Of a stretch of DNA of 64,000 nucleotides, positions 50,310-63,169 are shown piece after piece. Below the pieces are notes generated by a model. That model did not search any database and was not told where the DNA came from. It saw nothing but the letters and a program-made list of their open reading frames with translations. The DNA is taken from NCBI RefSeq assembly GCF_001423245.1, contig NZ_LMOH01000001.1, positions 588,563-652,562 on the forward strand, given 5' to 3'. This DNA is from Aureimonas sp. Leaf324 (GTDB taxonomy: Bacteria; Pseudomonadota; Alphaproteobacteria; Rhizobiales; Rhizobiaceae). The translations under genes were made by a program, and so were the position numbers. Positions within the stretch are counted from its first letter, which is position 1; every line of letters begins with the position of its first letter.

Positions 50310-50670
50310 TGCGATCTCCTCCTAGCGGAGCGCCGCGTCTTTCAGCATCGCGGCTTGCTCATTCCCTATGCAATATGCACTCAATTTCATCAGATGGAAG
50401 GGTCTCGGACGGCGTCCCACGCGAAAGTGTCATCATGCGGCGAAGGGGTGAACGACGTTTTGCATCGAGGAATAGCAACTGGAATGGCGCGTAAACGCTG
50501 GCAGCGAGCGCGAAGTCGGGTTGCACTCCAGGTAGTCCCAATGCCCCTTGGGCGGGTTTCAACGGTCCATGTTGAAACTGGCACGAGATATGCATGAGGG
50601 TTGGCAGGCTGGGTCTGGCCGTGCGCCATGCGATGCGCTCGGGAACCGGCCAGCGCTTTGGAGAAGTGGG
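50310..50670. other. gstI-glnII divergent control region
   Basis: No gene is seen in these 361 bases. The part nearest glnII has a sigma-54 promoter. AT-rich stretches with TGCA repeats (50369-50379, 50459-50480) could hold NtrC sites, but none fits the TGCACC-N5-GGTGCA consensus well. The gstI promoter must also lie here. Confidence 0.6.
50579..50594 (+). promoter_or_regulatory. Sigma-54 promoter of glnII
   Basis: TGGCACG-AGAT-ATGCA: the -24 GG (50580-50581) and -12 GC (50592-50593) are exactly ten bases apart, and the element differs from TGGCACG-N4-TTGCA at one base. Transcription would start near 50605, leaving a leader of about 65 bases before the glnII ATG. NtrC control under nitrogen limitation is expected. 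Confidence 0.8.
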
Positions 50671-51711
50671 ATGACGAAGTACAAGCTCGAATACATTTGG
50701 CTCGACGGCTACACCCCGGTGCCGAATCTTCGTGGCAAGACGCAGATCAAGGAATTTTCCGAGTTCCCGAAGCTGGAAGAGCTGCCGCTCTGGGGCTTCG
50801 ACGGCTCCTCGACCATGCAGGCCGAGGGCCGCAGCTCCGACTGCGTTCTGAAGCCGGTCGCCGTCTATCCCGATCCGGCCCGCACCAACGGCGTGCTGGT
50901 CATGTGCGAGGTCATGATGCCGGATGGCGTCACGCCGCACGCCTCGAACGCTCGCGCCACGATCCTCGACGACGAGAACGCCTGGTTCGGCTTCGAGCAG
51001 GAATACTTCTTCTACAAGAACGGCCGCCCGCTCGGCTTCCCGGAAAGCGGCTACCCCGCGCCGCAGGGCCCTTACTACACAGGCGTCGGCTATTCGAACG
51101 TCGGCTCGGTCGCACGCCAGATCGTCGAGGAACATCTCGACCTCTGCCTCGCGGCCGGCATCAACCACGAAGGTATCAACGCCGAGGTGGCGAAGGGCCA
51201 GTGGGAATTCCAGATCTTCGGGAAGGGGTCCAAAAAGGCCGCCGACCAGATCTGGATGGCACGGTACCTGCTGCAGCGCCTTTGCGAGAAGTACGAGATC
51301 GACATCGAGTGGCACTGCAAGCCGCTCGGCGATACCGACTGGAACGGCTCGGGCATGCACTGCAACTTCTCGACGGCATACATGCGCGAGGTCGGCGGCA
51401 AGGAGTACTTCGAGCAGCTGATGGCCGCCTTCGACAGGAACCTCGAGGCCCACATCGCCGTCTACGGCCCGGACAACCATCTGCGCCTGACCGGCAAGCA
51501 CGAGACCGCGCCCTGGAACAAGTTCTCCTACGGCGTGGCCGATCGTGGCGCTTCGATCCGCGTGCCGCACTCCTTCGTCAACAACGGCTACAAGGGCTAT
51601 CTCGAGGATCGCCGCCCCAACTCGCAGGGCTGCCCCTATCAGATCGCCAGCCAGGTTCTGAAGACGATCTCCGAGGTGCCGCTCGGCGCTGAGGTTTCCG
51701 CGGCGGCCTGA
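50671..51711 (+). CDS. glnII: Glutamine synthetase II (eukaryote-type GSII)
   Basis: ATP-dependent ammonium assimilation by the octameric/decameric GSII enzyme found in rhizobia and actinobacteria (346 residues). Family blocks are YIWLDGYTPVPNLRGKTQI, ELPLWGFDGSSTMQAEG, WFGFEQEYFFY, INAEVAKGQWEFQI, DWNGSGMHCNFST and NKFSYGVADRGASIRVPHS. I chose the ATG at 50671, behind TGGAGAAG. It has no adenylylation site; control is through the sigma-54 promoter and possibly GstI. A long perfect terminator follows. Confidence 0.97.
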   Translation: MTKYKLEYIWLDGYTPVPNLRGKTQIKEFSEFPKLEELPLWGFDGSSTMQAEGRSSDCVLKPVAVYPDPARTNGVLVMCEVMMPDGVTPHASNARATILDDENAWFGFEQEYFFYKNGRPLGFPESGYPAPQGPYYTGVGYSNVGSVARQIVEEHLDLCLAAGINHEGINAEVAKGQWEFQIFGKGSKKAADQIWMARYLLQRLCEKYEIDIEWHCKPLGDTDWNGSGMHCNFSTAYMREVGGKEYFEQLMAAFDRNLEAHIAVYGPDNHLRLTGKHETAPWNKFSYGVADRGASIRVPHSFVNNGYKGYLEDRRPNSQGCPYQIASQVLKTISEVPLGAEVSAAA

Positions 51712-51734
51712 GTCTACGGGACCACGGACGCAGG

Positions 51735-51770
51735 AAAAGGGCCCGGCGGAGCGATCCGCCGGGCCCTTTT
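51735..51770 (+). terminator. Rho-independent terminator of glnII
   Basis: A 16-base perfect stem including the flanking AAAA and TTTT (51735-51750 with 51755-51770) and a GCGA loop, 23 bases after the glnII stop. Confidence 0.92.
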
Positions 51771-52187
51771 CTCGTCCCGATTTGGTTCGAGAGGCGCTGC
51801 CTCCACTGGCGATGTCGCCACAGCTTCCACCAGAAAGATCCGCGACGGCTCGGCGAGCGACGCGTCGCCTGATCGCAGCGTCGGGCCCCTTGATGACGGA
51901 GATTAACGGGACAGCGCGACGTTGAGCCGACGACCCGCTCCAATGGGCTATGCGCCGGGTTTGCACAGAAGTCCCGGTACGAGGGCTGAGCAAGGAACAC
52001 GAGGCGTTCGGAGAACGATTGCCCTCAACACACGAATCCCGCCTTCCAGCACGACGCCACCCTGGCCTTGCCTAGGAGACCGGTGCGATCCGGCCGCTTT
52101 GTCGCAAGAGTGCTCCAAGCCAGCGAATGCCGGGAGCACGCCGCCGGCCTTCACCGCACCCGAGAAAGCAGCGGCCTAAAACGCAAA
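51771..52187. other. Gap between glnII and glnA terminators, no gene recognised
   Basis: These 417 bases lie between two convergent terminators. Short open frames occur on both strands (the longest, about 68 codons, on the minus strand at 51948-52154), but none has a ribosome site or a recognisable protein pattern. No tRNA cloverleaf is seen. Confidence 0.6.
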
Positions 52188-52216
52188 GAGCCCCGACGCA
52201 TGAAGCGCCGGGGCTC
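52188..52216 (-). terminator. Rho-independent terminator of glnA
   Basis: GAGCCCCG (52188-52195) pairs with CGGGGCTC (52209-52216), with an inner CGC/GCG pair and an ATGAA loop. On the minus strand it is followed by TTTGCGTTTT. It lies 25 bases past the glnA stop. Confidence 0.85.
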
Positions 52217-52241
52217 AATCGTCGCAGCCGATCGGAACCGA

Positions 52242-53651
52242 TCAGACCGAGTAGTACATGTCGAACTCGACCGGGTGCGGCGTCATCTCGAAGCGCAGGA
52301 CCTCGGCCATCTTCAGGTCAATGAAGGCGTCGATCTGGTCGTCGTCGAACACGCCGCCGGCCTTCAGGTAGTCGCGGTCGGAGTCCAGGCTCTCCATCGC
52401 CTCGCGGAGCGAGCGGCAGACCGTCGGGATTTCCTTCAGCTCCTCGGGCGGCAGATCGTAGAGATCCTTGTCCATGGCAGCGCCAGGATGGATCTTGTTC
52501 TTGATGCCGTCGAGGCCGGCCATCAGCATGGCGGCGAAGGCGAGGTAGGGGTTCGCCGTCGGATCCGGGAATCGGACCTCGACGCGCTTGGACTTCGGCG
52601 ACTGGCCGAACGGGATGCGGCAGGACGCCGAGCGGTTGCGCGCGGAGTAGGCCAGCAGCACCGGCGCCTCGTAGCCCGGCACCAGACGCTTGAAGGCGTT
52701 CGTCGACGGGTTGGTGAAGGCGTTCAGCGACTTGGCGTGTTTGATGATGCCGCCGATGTAGAACAGCGCGTTCTCGGACAGGCCGGCATACTCGTTGCCC
52801 GCGAAGGTCGGCTTGCCGCCCTTCCAGATCGACTGGTGCACGTGCATGCCCGAGCCGTTGTCACCGAAGATCGGCTTCGGCATGAAGGTCGCCGTCTTGC
52901 CGTAGGCGTTGGCGACCTGGTGGATGACGTACTTGTAGATCTGCATCTTGTCCGCGTTGCGGACCAAGGTGTCGAACTTGATGCCGAGCTCGTGCTGGGC
53001 GGCAGCCACCTCGTGATGGTGCTTCTCGACCGCCACGCCCATCTCGGCCATGACCGTCAGCATCTCGGACCGCATGTCCTGGCAGCTGTCGATCGGCGGG
53101 ACGGGGAAGTAGCCGCCCTTCACGCGCGGCCGGTGGCCGAGGTTGCCCGTCTCGTACTCGGAATCGTCGTTTGACGGCAGTTCGGTGGAGTCCAGCTTGA
53201 AGCCGGTGTTGTACGGGTCGGCCTTGTAGCGGACGTCGTCGAAGATGAAGAACTCGGCTTCCGGGCCGAAATAGGCGGTGTCGCCGATGCCGGACTGGTT
53301 GAGGTAGGCCTCGGCCTTCTTCGCCGTGCCACGCGGGTCGCGATTATAGCTCTCGCCCGAAACCGGATCGAGGATGTCGCAGTAGAGGACCATCGTCGAC
53401 TGGGCGAAGAACGGGTCCATGTGCGCCGTCTCGGGGTCCGGCATCAGGGTCATGTCGGACTCGTTGATCGCCTTCCAGCCGGCGATCGACGAACCGTCGA
53501 ACATCGTGCCTTCCGAGAACATGTCCTCGTCGACGATGGTCTGGTCCATCGTGACGTGCTGGAGCTTGCCCTTGGGGTCCGTGAAGCGAAGGTCGACGAA
53601 CTTGACGTCGTTATCCTTGATCTGCTTCAGAATATCGTTGCCCGAAGTCAT
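52242..53651 (-). CDS. glnA: Glutamine synthetase type I
   Basis: Dodecameric GSI that makes glutamine from glutamate and ammonium (469 residues). Family blocks are [68 protein letters not shown] and the adenylylation loop [15 protein letters not shown] with Tyr398. Activity would be controlled by GlnE-dependent adenylylation signalled by PII, whose gene glnB lies 59 bases upstream in the same operon. It ends the window's nitrogen block together with glnII. Confidence 0.98.
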   Translation of the reverse strand: MTSGNDILKQIKDNDVKFVDLRFTDPKGKLQHVTMDQTIVDEDMFSEGTMFDGSSIAGWKAINESDMTLMPDPETAHMDPFFAQSTMVLYCDILDPVSGESYNRDPRGTAKKAEAYLNQSGIGDTAYFGPEAEFFIFDDVRYKADPYNTGFKLDSTELPSNDDSEYETGNLGHRPRVKGGYFPVPPIDSCQDMRSEMLTVMAEMGVAVEKHHHEVAAAQHELGIKFDTLVRNADKMQIYKYVIHQVANAYGKTATFMPKPIFGDNGSGMHVHQSIWKGGKPTFAGNEYAGLSENALFYIGGIIKHAKSLNAFTNPSTNAFKRLVPGYEAPVLLAYSARNRSASCRIPFGQSPKSKRVEVRFPDPTANPYLAFAAMLMAGLDGIKNKIHPGAAMDKDLYDLPPEELKEIPTVCRSLREAMESLDSDRDYLKAGGVFDDDQIDAFIDLKMAEVLRFEMTPHPVEFDMYYSV

Positions 53652-53710
53652 GAGAGTCCTTTCCGAATGGACGACTGTGCTCGTGTGGCTGTCCGGTTGA
53701 TCGCCGGAAA

Positions 53711-54235
<525 letters not shown>

Positions 54236-54270
54236 TCAATTGATGGGCATCTGACGAGAGTTTCGGCAAC

Positions 54271-55743
54271 ATGCTTGTATCGGGATCGCCCACCGCTCTT
54301 CTGGACGACAATGGCGTCAAGCAGGCGGACGCCCTCGCAGCCAGGTCGGGTATCGCGCTCGAAACGCTCGTTGAGCACGCGGGAACTCGCGTCGCCGAGG
54401 TGGCGGCAAGCGGGCTGCCGGACGGGGCCCGGATCGCCGTCTGGGCAGGGCCCGGCATGAATGGCGCCGACGCGAGAAAGGCAGCCGAACTCCTGCGCGG
54501 GCGGTTCGCGGTGACGGTGTTCGCCTATGGCGCCACCATCGATGCGAGCGAATGCCTACCGCTGCATTCTTACGGGGGCGAACCGTTCGACCTCGTGATC
54601 GACGGGTTGTTCGGGACCGGGCTCCGCCGCCCGCTGGACGCGGTCTGCCGCGAAGCCGTTCGCCGGCTTGCCGACAGCAGGTCGCCCGTTCTCTCGATCG
54701 ACATTCCGAGCGGCATCGACGCGCGGACAGGCGCTGTCCTCGGTGCAGCCATCCAGGCTCAACGCACAGTCACGTTCGAGAGGCGGCGCCTTGGCCAACT
54801 CCTGATGCCGGGCCGCCTGCATACGGGAGAACTGATCGTGGCGGAGATCGGCATACCGGACGGCGTCTGGGCGGACGTGCCGGCGCCGGCTGATGCGAAC
54901 GAACCCGGTCTGTGGCTCGACCAGTTGCGTCATCCGTCGTCGGCAGGGCACAAGTACGACCGAGGCCACGCGGTGGTATTCGCCGGACCGCTGGAGAAGA
55001 GCGGCGCGGCGCGCCTAGCAGCCGCGGCCGCACTACGCGGCGGTGCAGGTCTCGTGACGCTTCTCGGAAAGCGGGACGCGCTTGCCGGTCTGTCGGCTCA
55101 GGTCACGGCGATCATGTTGCGTGGCTGCGACGGCGAGAGCGATCTCGCCGCACTGCTGGAGGACACGCGCTTCAACGCCTTCGTCCTCGGCCCGGGATTT
55201 GGAGACGCCGCGAAGGCGCGGGTCTTCGCGAGGATGATCCTGCGCGCTGGCCGACGGCTGGTGCTCGACGCAGATGGGATTTCGGCGTTCGCGCCGGAGC
55301 CAGAGCACCTGTTCACCGAATGCCACGAGAGCGAGGGCGGCGTCGTGCTCACCCCGCACGCCGGAGAATTCAGGCGCCTGTTTCCGGAGATCGCAGCCGA
55401 TCCATCGCTTTCGAAGCTCGATGCCGCGCAAGCCGCATCACGCGCGTCCGGAGCCGTCGTCGTCTCGAAAGGGGCCGACACCGTGATCGTTACCCCCGAC
55501 GGCCGGGCCGCGATCGACGCGACCGGAACGCCATGGCTGGCAACGGCGGGGACGGGAGACGTCCTCGCCGGCATCATTGCGGCGCAACTCGCGCAGGGAA
55601 CACCGACCTTCGAAGCGGCCTGCGCCGGCGTCTGGATGCACGGACGTGCGGCTGAATTTTTCGGACCGGGCCTCATCTCCGAGGATCTGCCGCAGATGCT
55701 GCCCCGCGTTCACGCCGAACTCAGCGCCATGCGGGGCGGCTGA
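54271..55743 (+). CDS. nnrD: Bifunctional NAD(P)HX repair enzyme (epimerase/dehydratase), epimerase motif degenerate
   Basis: Repairs hydrated NAD(P)H (490 residues). The C-terminal ADP/ATP-dependent dehydratase half is intact: SAGHKYDRGHAVVFAGP, LGPGFGDA, LDADGISAFA, LTPHAGEFRRLFPE and TAGTGDVLAGIIAAQLAQG. The N-terminal YjeF half keeps DLVIDGLFGTGLRRPL, but its nucleotide motif reads GPGMNGADARK (Met63) where the family has GxGNNGGDG, so epimerase activity is uncertain. Its stop is two bases from the convergent uvrA stop. Confidence 0.93.
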   Translation: MLVSGSPTALLDDNGVKQADALAARSGIALETLVEHAGTRVAEVAASGLPDGARIAVWAGPGMNGADARKAAELLRGRFAVTVFAYGATIDASECLPLHSYGGEPFDLVIDGLFGTGLRRPLDAVCREAVRRLADSRSPVLSIDIPSGIDARTGAVLGAAIQAQRTVTFERRRLGQLLMPGRLHTGELIVAEIGIPDGVWADVPAPADANEPGLWLDQLRHPSSAGHKYDRGHAVVFAGPLEKSGAARLAAAAALRGGAGLVTLLGKRDALAGLSAQVTAIMLRGCDGESDLAALLEDTRFNAFVLGPGFGDAAKARVFARMILRAGRRLVLDADGISAFAPEPEHLFTECHESEGGVVLTPHAGEFRRLFPEIAADPSLSKLDAAQAASRASGAVVVSKGADTVIVTPDGRAAIDATGTPWLATAGTGDVLAGIIAAQLAQGTPTFEAACAGVWMHGRAAEFFGPGLISEDLPQMLPRVHAELSAMRGG

Positions 55744-55745
55744 CA

Positions 55746-58622
<2,877 letters not shown>

Positions 58623-58939
58623 GGAGTTCGCCGCACTGTGTCGAATACGAGAGCTTGAATGGAAAGCCGGCGGATTCGGTTCGCCCGTCCGATCCGGTTT
58701 TCCGCTCCAGCCCACAGCCCATATCGGGAAGGCCTGCGAAGAATCAAAGGCCCGGCCTCGCCGGACTGGCGTTGCCTTCGCCGAGTTCCCATTTTGTTCT
58801 AGACAGAATCACGTGGGGCAGCAATCCATGTCACCCTGACTGGTCGCCCAGAAGGCTGGGGATCGCCGTTTCCGGCGGTATCGTGCCGGCGCCAATGGCA
58901 CTAGTGTCCGCGCGACGAGCGTTCATACGGAGAAGAAGA
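58623..58939. other. uvrA-ssb divergent control region
   Basis: A 317-base gap without a gene. It holds the promoters of both repair genes and one exact LexA box. An AGAAGAAGA stretch immediately before the ssb ATG is its ribosome site. Confidence 0.7.
58785..58799. promoter_or_regulatory. LexA (SOS) box GTTC-N7-GTTC between uvrA and ssb
   Basis: GTTC (58785-58788), CCATTTT, GTTC (58796-58799): an exact match to the alphaproteobacterial LexA consensus, placed between two classical SOS genes. It can serve both directions. Confidence 0.8.
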
Positions 58940-59497
58940 ATGGCGGGTAGCGTCAACAAGGTCATCCTCGTCGGAAATCTCGGTGCCGATCCCGAGATCA
59001 AGCGCCTGAACTCCGGCGACGCGATCGCAAACCTGCGGATCGCGACCTCCGAGACCTGGCGCGACAAGGCCTCCGGCGAGCGCAAGGAGCGCACGGAGTG
59101 GCACAGCGTCGTGATCTTCAACGAGAACCTGGTGAAGGTCGCCGAGCAGTACCTGAAGAAGGGCTCGACGGTCTACATCGAGGGCCAGCTGCAGACCCGT
59201 TCGTGGGAGGACCAGCAGGGCCAGAAGCGGTACACGACCGAAGTCGTGCTCCAGCGTTTTCGCGGTGAGCTTCAGATGCTCGGCGGACGCGGCGGCGACG
59301 GTGGCGGGCCGTCCTACGAGGGTGGCGGCGAGCGCTCGGGCGGACGCTCCGGTGGCGGCGGCGACTATGGCCGTGGCGGCGGCGGGGGCGGTGGTGGCCG
59401 CAGCTCGGGCGGCGGCGGCGGCGGCGGTGGATATGGCGGCGGGGGCGGTGGCGGTGGTCGCCCGTCCGATGACATGGACGACGAAATCCCGTTCTGA
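58940..59497 (+). CDS. ssb: Single-stranded DNA-binding protein
   Basis: Binds and protects single-stranded DNA in replication and repair (185 residues). An OB fold (about 1-112) shows [40 protein letters not shown] and [21 protein letters not shown] very glycine-rich linker (about 118-173) follows, and the acidic partner-binding tip MDDEIPF. The ATG at 58940 starts the conserved [10 protein letters not shown]. It is divergent from uvrA, with a shared LexA box. Confidence 0.98.
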   Translation: MAGSVNKVILVGNLGADPEIKRLNSGDAIANLRIATSETWRDKASGERKERTEWHSVVIFNENLVKVAEQYLKKGSTVYIEGQLQTRSWEDQQGQKRYTTEVVLQRFRGELQMLGGRGGDGGGPSYEGGGERSGGRSGGGGDYGRGGGGGGGGRSSGGGGGGGGYGGGGGGGGRPSDDMDDEIPF

Positions 59498-59512
59498 TCC
59501 TTCAAGACGGTC

Positions 59513-60145
59513 TCAGGCGGCGGGGACGAGGAACAGCGCCTTGACCCCGTCGCTGACGAACTGAACGGCAAGGGCCGCGAGCAACACGCCGAGAAGGCGG
59601 GTCACCACGGCTCGGCCGGTATGCCCCATCAGCCGCTCGAGCCGATCGGCGGCGCGCAGGAACAGGTAGGCGACGAAGATCGTGATGGCGACGACGGCCA
59701 GCACGCTTCCCTGGCCCGCCGCCGAGGGCAACTCACCGGACAGAAGGATCACGGCGGAGATCGCGCCGGGTCCGGCCATCAGTGGGATCGCCAGCGGTAC
59801 GGCCGCGATCTCGCCGGCCTCGTGCTCGGTCATGGCCGTCTGCGCATCCTTTTCCTTGCGCGTTTTCCGCTTCTCGAACACCAGTTCGAACGCGATCCAG
59901 AAGAGGAACAGTCCGCCGGCCACGCGGAACGCTCCGAGCGAGATGCCGAGCGCCGTCAGAACGCTGAGGCCTGCGAGACCGAAGACGGCGAGGATCGCGA
60001 AGGCGATCAGACAGCCGTTGCGCGCGATCCGCGCGCGATCCGTCCGCGACAGACCTGCCGTCAGCCCGAGGAAGATCGGGGCCAGCCCGATCGGGTCGAT
60101 GATGACGAACAGGGTGGCGAAGCCGTTGAGCAATGTCTCGATCAT
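59513..60145 (-). CDS. MarC family integral membrane protein
   Basis: A 210-residue membrane protein with about six hydrophobic segments. It begins IETLLNGFATLFVIIDPIGL, has GLFLFWIAFELVF in the middle and AVPLAIPLMAGPGAISAVIL in the second half, all typical of MarC. The family was once linked to multiple antibiotic resistance, but its function is unproven. I chose the ATG at 60145. The stop is 15 bases from the convergent ssb stop, and the gene is divergent from gyrA. Confidence 0.93.
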   Translation of the reverse strand: MIETLLNGFATLFVIIDPIGLAPIFLGLTAGLSRTDRARIARNGCLIAFAILAVFGLAGLSVLTALGISLGAFRVAGGLFLFWIAFELVFEKRKTRKEKDAQTAMTEHEAGEIAAVPLAIPLMAGPGAISAVILLSGELPSAAGQGSVLAVVAITIFVAYLFLRAADRLERLMGHTGRAVVTRLLGVLLAALAVQFVSDGVKALFLVPAA

Positions 60146-60301
60146 TCGCGGGCCCCGTGCGTCGCTGGAAATCTCCTTCTCATAGCGTCGTGGGGATGCC
60201 GGTGCGACGGCCCGGCGGTGGATTGTGCGGGACGTGCGACGTTTATTTGCGGGCAATCTGCCAAGTCATTGATCCGTCGGCCGAATTACGAGCGCGCCGA
60301 T

Positions 60302-60332
60302 TTGCGTCGATGTGCCGGTTCCTTATATAAGG
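60302..60332 (+). promoter_or_regulatory. Candidate gyrA promoter with palindromic -10 region
   Basis: TTGCGT (60302-60307) and TATAAG (60326-60331) are spaced by 18 bases. The -10 lies in the perfect palindrome CCTTATATAAGG (60321-60332). A start near 60338 would place the TTG at 60360 about 22 bases downstream. Confidence 0.45.
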
Positions 60333-60359
60333 ACGGTACATTCTGCCCAGGATTTCATC

Positions 60360-63116
60360 TTGTCCGATCTTCCTCCCGATTCCATCCAGCCCGAGCGTCC
60401 GACGGGGATCGAGCCGGTCTCCATCATCGAGGAGATGCAGCGCTCCTATCTCGACTACGCCATGAGCGTGATCGTGAGTCGCGCGCTCCCCGACGTGCGC
60501 GACGGGTTGAAGCCGGTGCATCGGCGCGTGCTTTACGCGATGAGCGAAATGGGGCTGGTCTGGAACAAGTCCTACCGCAAGTCCGCCGGCGTCGTCGGCG
60601 AGGTGATGGGTAAGTTCCATCCGCATGGCGACGCCTCGATCTACGACGCGCTCGTTCGCATGGCGCAGGATTTCTCGCTGCGGGCGCCGCTGATCGACGG
60701 ACAGGGCAACTTCGGTTCGATCGACGGCGATCCGCCGGCGGCCATGCGCTACACCGAATGCCGGCTCGAGAAGGTGTCCGATGCGATCCTTGCGGACATC
60801 GACAAGGAAACGGTCGACTTTCAGGACAATTATGACGGTCGTGAACAGGAGCCGGTCGTGCTGCCGGCGCGCGTCCCGAATCTCCTGCTCAACGGTTCGG
60901 GCGGCATCGCCGTCGGCATGGCGACGAACATTCCGCCACACAATCTCGGCGAACTGATCGACGGCTGCATCGCCCTGATCGACAACCCGACGCTGCAGTT
61001 GCCGGACCTGATGGACATCATCCCAGGTCCTGACTTTCCGACCGGCGCCATCGTGCTCGGCCGCGCCGGCATCCAGAGCGCCTACGCCACCGGACGCGGC
61101 TCGATCCTGATGCGCGGCAAGGTGCACATCGAGGAGATGCGAGGCGACCGCGAAGCGATCGTCATCACCGAGATCCCGTATCAGGTGAACAAGGCCTCGA
61201 TGATCGAGAAGATGGCCGACCTCGTGCGCGAAAAGCGCGTGGAAGGCATCTCCGACATTCGCGACGAGAGCGACCGCGAGGGGTATCGCGTCGTCATCGA
61301 GTGCAAGCGTGACGCCTCGTCCGATGTGATCTTGAACCAGCTCTATCGTTTCACTCCCCTGCAGACGACCTTCGGCGCCAATATGGTGGCGCTGAACGGC
61401 GGCAAGCCGGAGCAGATGAACCTTCTCGACATGCTGTCCGCCTTCGTGGCGTTCCGCGAGGAGGTCGTGCAGCGGCGGACGAAGTACCTCCTGCGCAAGG
61501 CGCGCGAGCGGGCCCACGTCCTGGTCGGCTTGGCCATCGCGGTTGCCAATATCGACGAGATCATCAAGCTGATCCGCCATGCGCCGGACCCGACGACGGC
61601 TCGCGAGCAGCTGATGGAGCGGGAGTGGGAGGCGAAGGACGTCGCGCCGCTGATCCGCCTCATTGACGACCCGCGCCATCGCATCAGCGACGCCGGCACC
61701 TACCGTCTGTCGGAAACGCAGGCCCGCGCGATCCTCGACCTCCGCCTGCAGCGCCTCACGGCACTCGGGCGCGACGAAATCGGCGACGAGCTGAACACGA
61801 TCGGCAACGAGATCCGCGACTACCTCGAGATCCTTTCCTCGCGGGTGCGCGTGCGCGAGATCATCAAGGACGAACTGACGGCCGTGCGCGAGGAGTTCGC
61901 GACACCGCGCCGCACGCAGCTTCTCGAAGGCGCCGCCGATCTCGACGACGAGGACCTCATCCCGCGTGAGGACATGGTCGTGACCGTCAGCCATGGCGGC
62001 TACATCAAGCGCGTGCCACTCAGCATCTACCGGTCCCAACGGCGCGGCGGAAAGGGACGCTCAGGCATGTCGCTGAAGGACGAGGAGGATTCGGTCACCC
62101 GGCTCTTCGTCGCCAACACCCACACGCCCGTCCTGTTCTTCTCTTCCCGTGGCATCGTCTACAAGGAGAAGGTCTGGCGCCTGCCGCTGGCCACACCGCA
62201 GTCGCGGGGCAAGGCGCTGGTGAACATGCTGCCTCTGGAGAAGGGCGAGCGCATCACCTCGATCCTCCCGCTTCCGAACGAGGAAGAAGCAGCCGAGCGG
62301 CTGAACGTGATGTTCGCGACGACCAAGGGAACGGTTCGTCGCAACAAGCTGTCGGACTTCACGCAGGTGAACCGCAACGGCAAGATTGCGATGAAGCTGG
62401 AAGAGGCGGAAGACGAGATTTTGGCCGTCGCCGTCTGTGGCGAGGACGACGACGTTCTTCTCGTCTCGTCGGCGGGGCTCTGCATCCGGTTCCCGGTCAC
62501 CGACGTGCGCGTCTTCACCGGACGGAACTCGATCGGCGTGCGCGGTATGGCGCTGGGTGAAAGCGACCGTCTGATCTCGATGGCGATCCTGCGCCACGTC
62601 GACGCGACCCCCGCCGAGCGCGCGGATTATCTGCGCAAGCGGCGCGCGGTGGAGGGCGACGTTGCCGAGGAGGTAGCGGATGAAGAGGCCACGGAGAGCG
62701 TTTCGATCTCCGCAGAACGCTACGCCGATCTCGGTGCGCGGGAAGAGTTCGTCCTCACGCTGAGCGAGTTCGGCTTCGGTAAGCGGTCGTCGTCGTACGA
62801 CTTCCGCACCAGCGGACGCGGCGGCAAGGGCATTCGCGCGACGGATCTCGGCCGGGTCGGCGATATTGGCCGGCTGGTGGCAGGCTTCCCGGTTGAATCC
62901 GGCGATCAGGTGCTGATGATTTCGGACCGGGGCCAGATGATCCGCGTGCCCGTCGAAGGCATTCGTATCGCCGGTCGTGCGACCAAGGGCGTGACGATCT
63001 TCAACACGGCCGACAACGAGCGGGTCGTCTCTGTCGAGCGCATCCCCGATCAGGGGACCGAAGAGCCAGCCTTGGCCGAAGGTTCGGGCGAGACGTCGGA
63101 GGCGTCCGGCGAGTGA
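60360..63116 (+). CDS. gyrA: DNA gyrase subunit A
   Basis: Breakage-reunion subunit of gyrase (918 residues). It shows [55 protein letters not shown], the catalytic tyrosine in [12 protein letters not shown], and a C-terminal beta-pinwheel with the GyrA box QRRGGKG. The quinolone-target position equal to E. coli Ser83 is Ala92; Asp96 equals Asp87. I prefer the TTG at 60360 ([10 protein letters not shown]), because a GTG 48 bases upstream would lie above the likely promoter. The C-terminal tail is acidic. Confidence 0.97.
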   Translation: MSDLPPDSIQPERPTGIEPVSIIEEMQRSYLDYAMSVIVSRALPDVRDGLKPVHRRVLYAMSEMGLVWNKSYRKSAGVVGEVMGKFHPHGDASIYDALVRMAQDFSLRAPLIDGQGNFGSIDGDPPAAMRYTECRLEKVSDAILADIDKETVDFQDNYDGREQEPVVLPARVPNLLLNGSGGIAVGMATNIPPHNLGELIDGCIALIDNPTLQLPDLMDIIPGPDFPTGAIVLGRAGIQSAYATGRGSILMRGKVHIEEMRGDREAIVITEIPYQVNKASMIEKMADLVREKRVEGISDIRDESDREGYRVVIECKRDASSDVILNQLYRFTPLQTTFGANMVALNGGKPEQMNLLDMLSAFVAFREEVVQRRTKYLLRKARERAHVLVGLAIAVANIDEIIKLIRHAPDPTTAREQLMEREWEAKDVAPLIRLIDDPRHRISDAGTYRLSETQARAILDLRLQRLTALGRDEIGDELNTIGNEIRDYLEILSSRVRVREIIKDELTAVREEFATPRRTQLLEGAADLDDEDLIPREDMVVTVSHGGYIKRVPLSIYRSQRRGGKGRSGMSLKDEEDSVTRLFVANTHTPVLFFSSRGIVYKEKVWRLPLATPQSRGKALVNMLPLEKGERITSILPLPNEEEAAERLNVMFATTKGTVRRNKLSDFTQVNRNGKIAMKLEEAEDEILAVAVCGEDDDVLLVSSAGLCIRFPVTDVRVFTGRNSIGVRGMALGESDRLISMAILRHVDATPAERADYLRKRRAVEGDVAEEVADEEATESVSISAERYADLGAREEFVLTLSEFGFGKRSSSYDFRTSGRGGKGIRATDLGRVGDIGRLVAGFPVESGDQVLMISDRGQMIRVPVEGIRIAGRATKGVTIFNTADNERVVSVERIPDQGTEEPALAEGSGETSEASGE

Positions 63117-63129
63117 CGGATAGAGCGGA

Positions 63130-63162
63130 CTGCGGCGGCGGCCCCGTGCCCTCCCGCCGCAG
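63130..63162. terminator. GC hairpin after gyrA
   Basis: CTGCGGCGG (63130-63138) pairs perfectly with CCGCCGCAG (63154-63162) across a 15-base loop, 13 bases after the gyrA stop and seven bases past the stop of the small convergent gene. It has no T-tract on either side, so it is only a candidate. Confidence 0.45.
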
Positions 63163-63169
63163 ACTGCGA

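Noticed and set aside
51783-51800. GGTTCGAG as a tRNA T-arm
   Set aside because: No acceptor or anticodon stem can be paired around it.
51948-52154. 68-codon minus-strand frame between glnII and glnA
   Set aside because: No ribosome site, no recognisable protein pattern, and it lies between two terminators facing each other.
59280-59470. GGC/GGT-rich tract as a DNA repeat or mobile element
   Set aside because: It encodes the glycine-rich linker of SSB in frame; the repetition comes from the protein.
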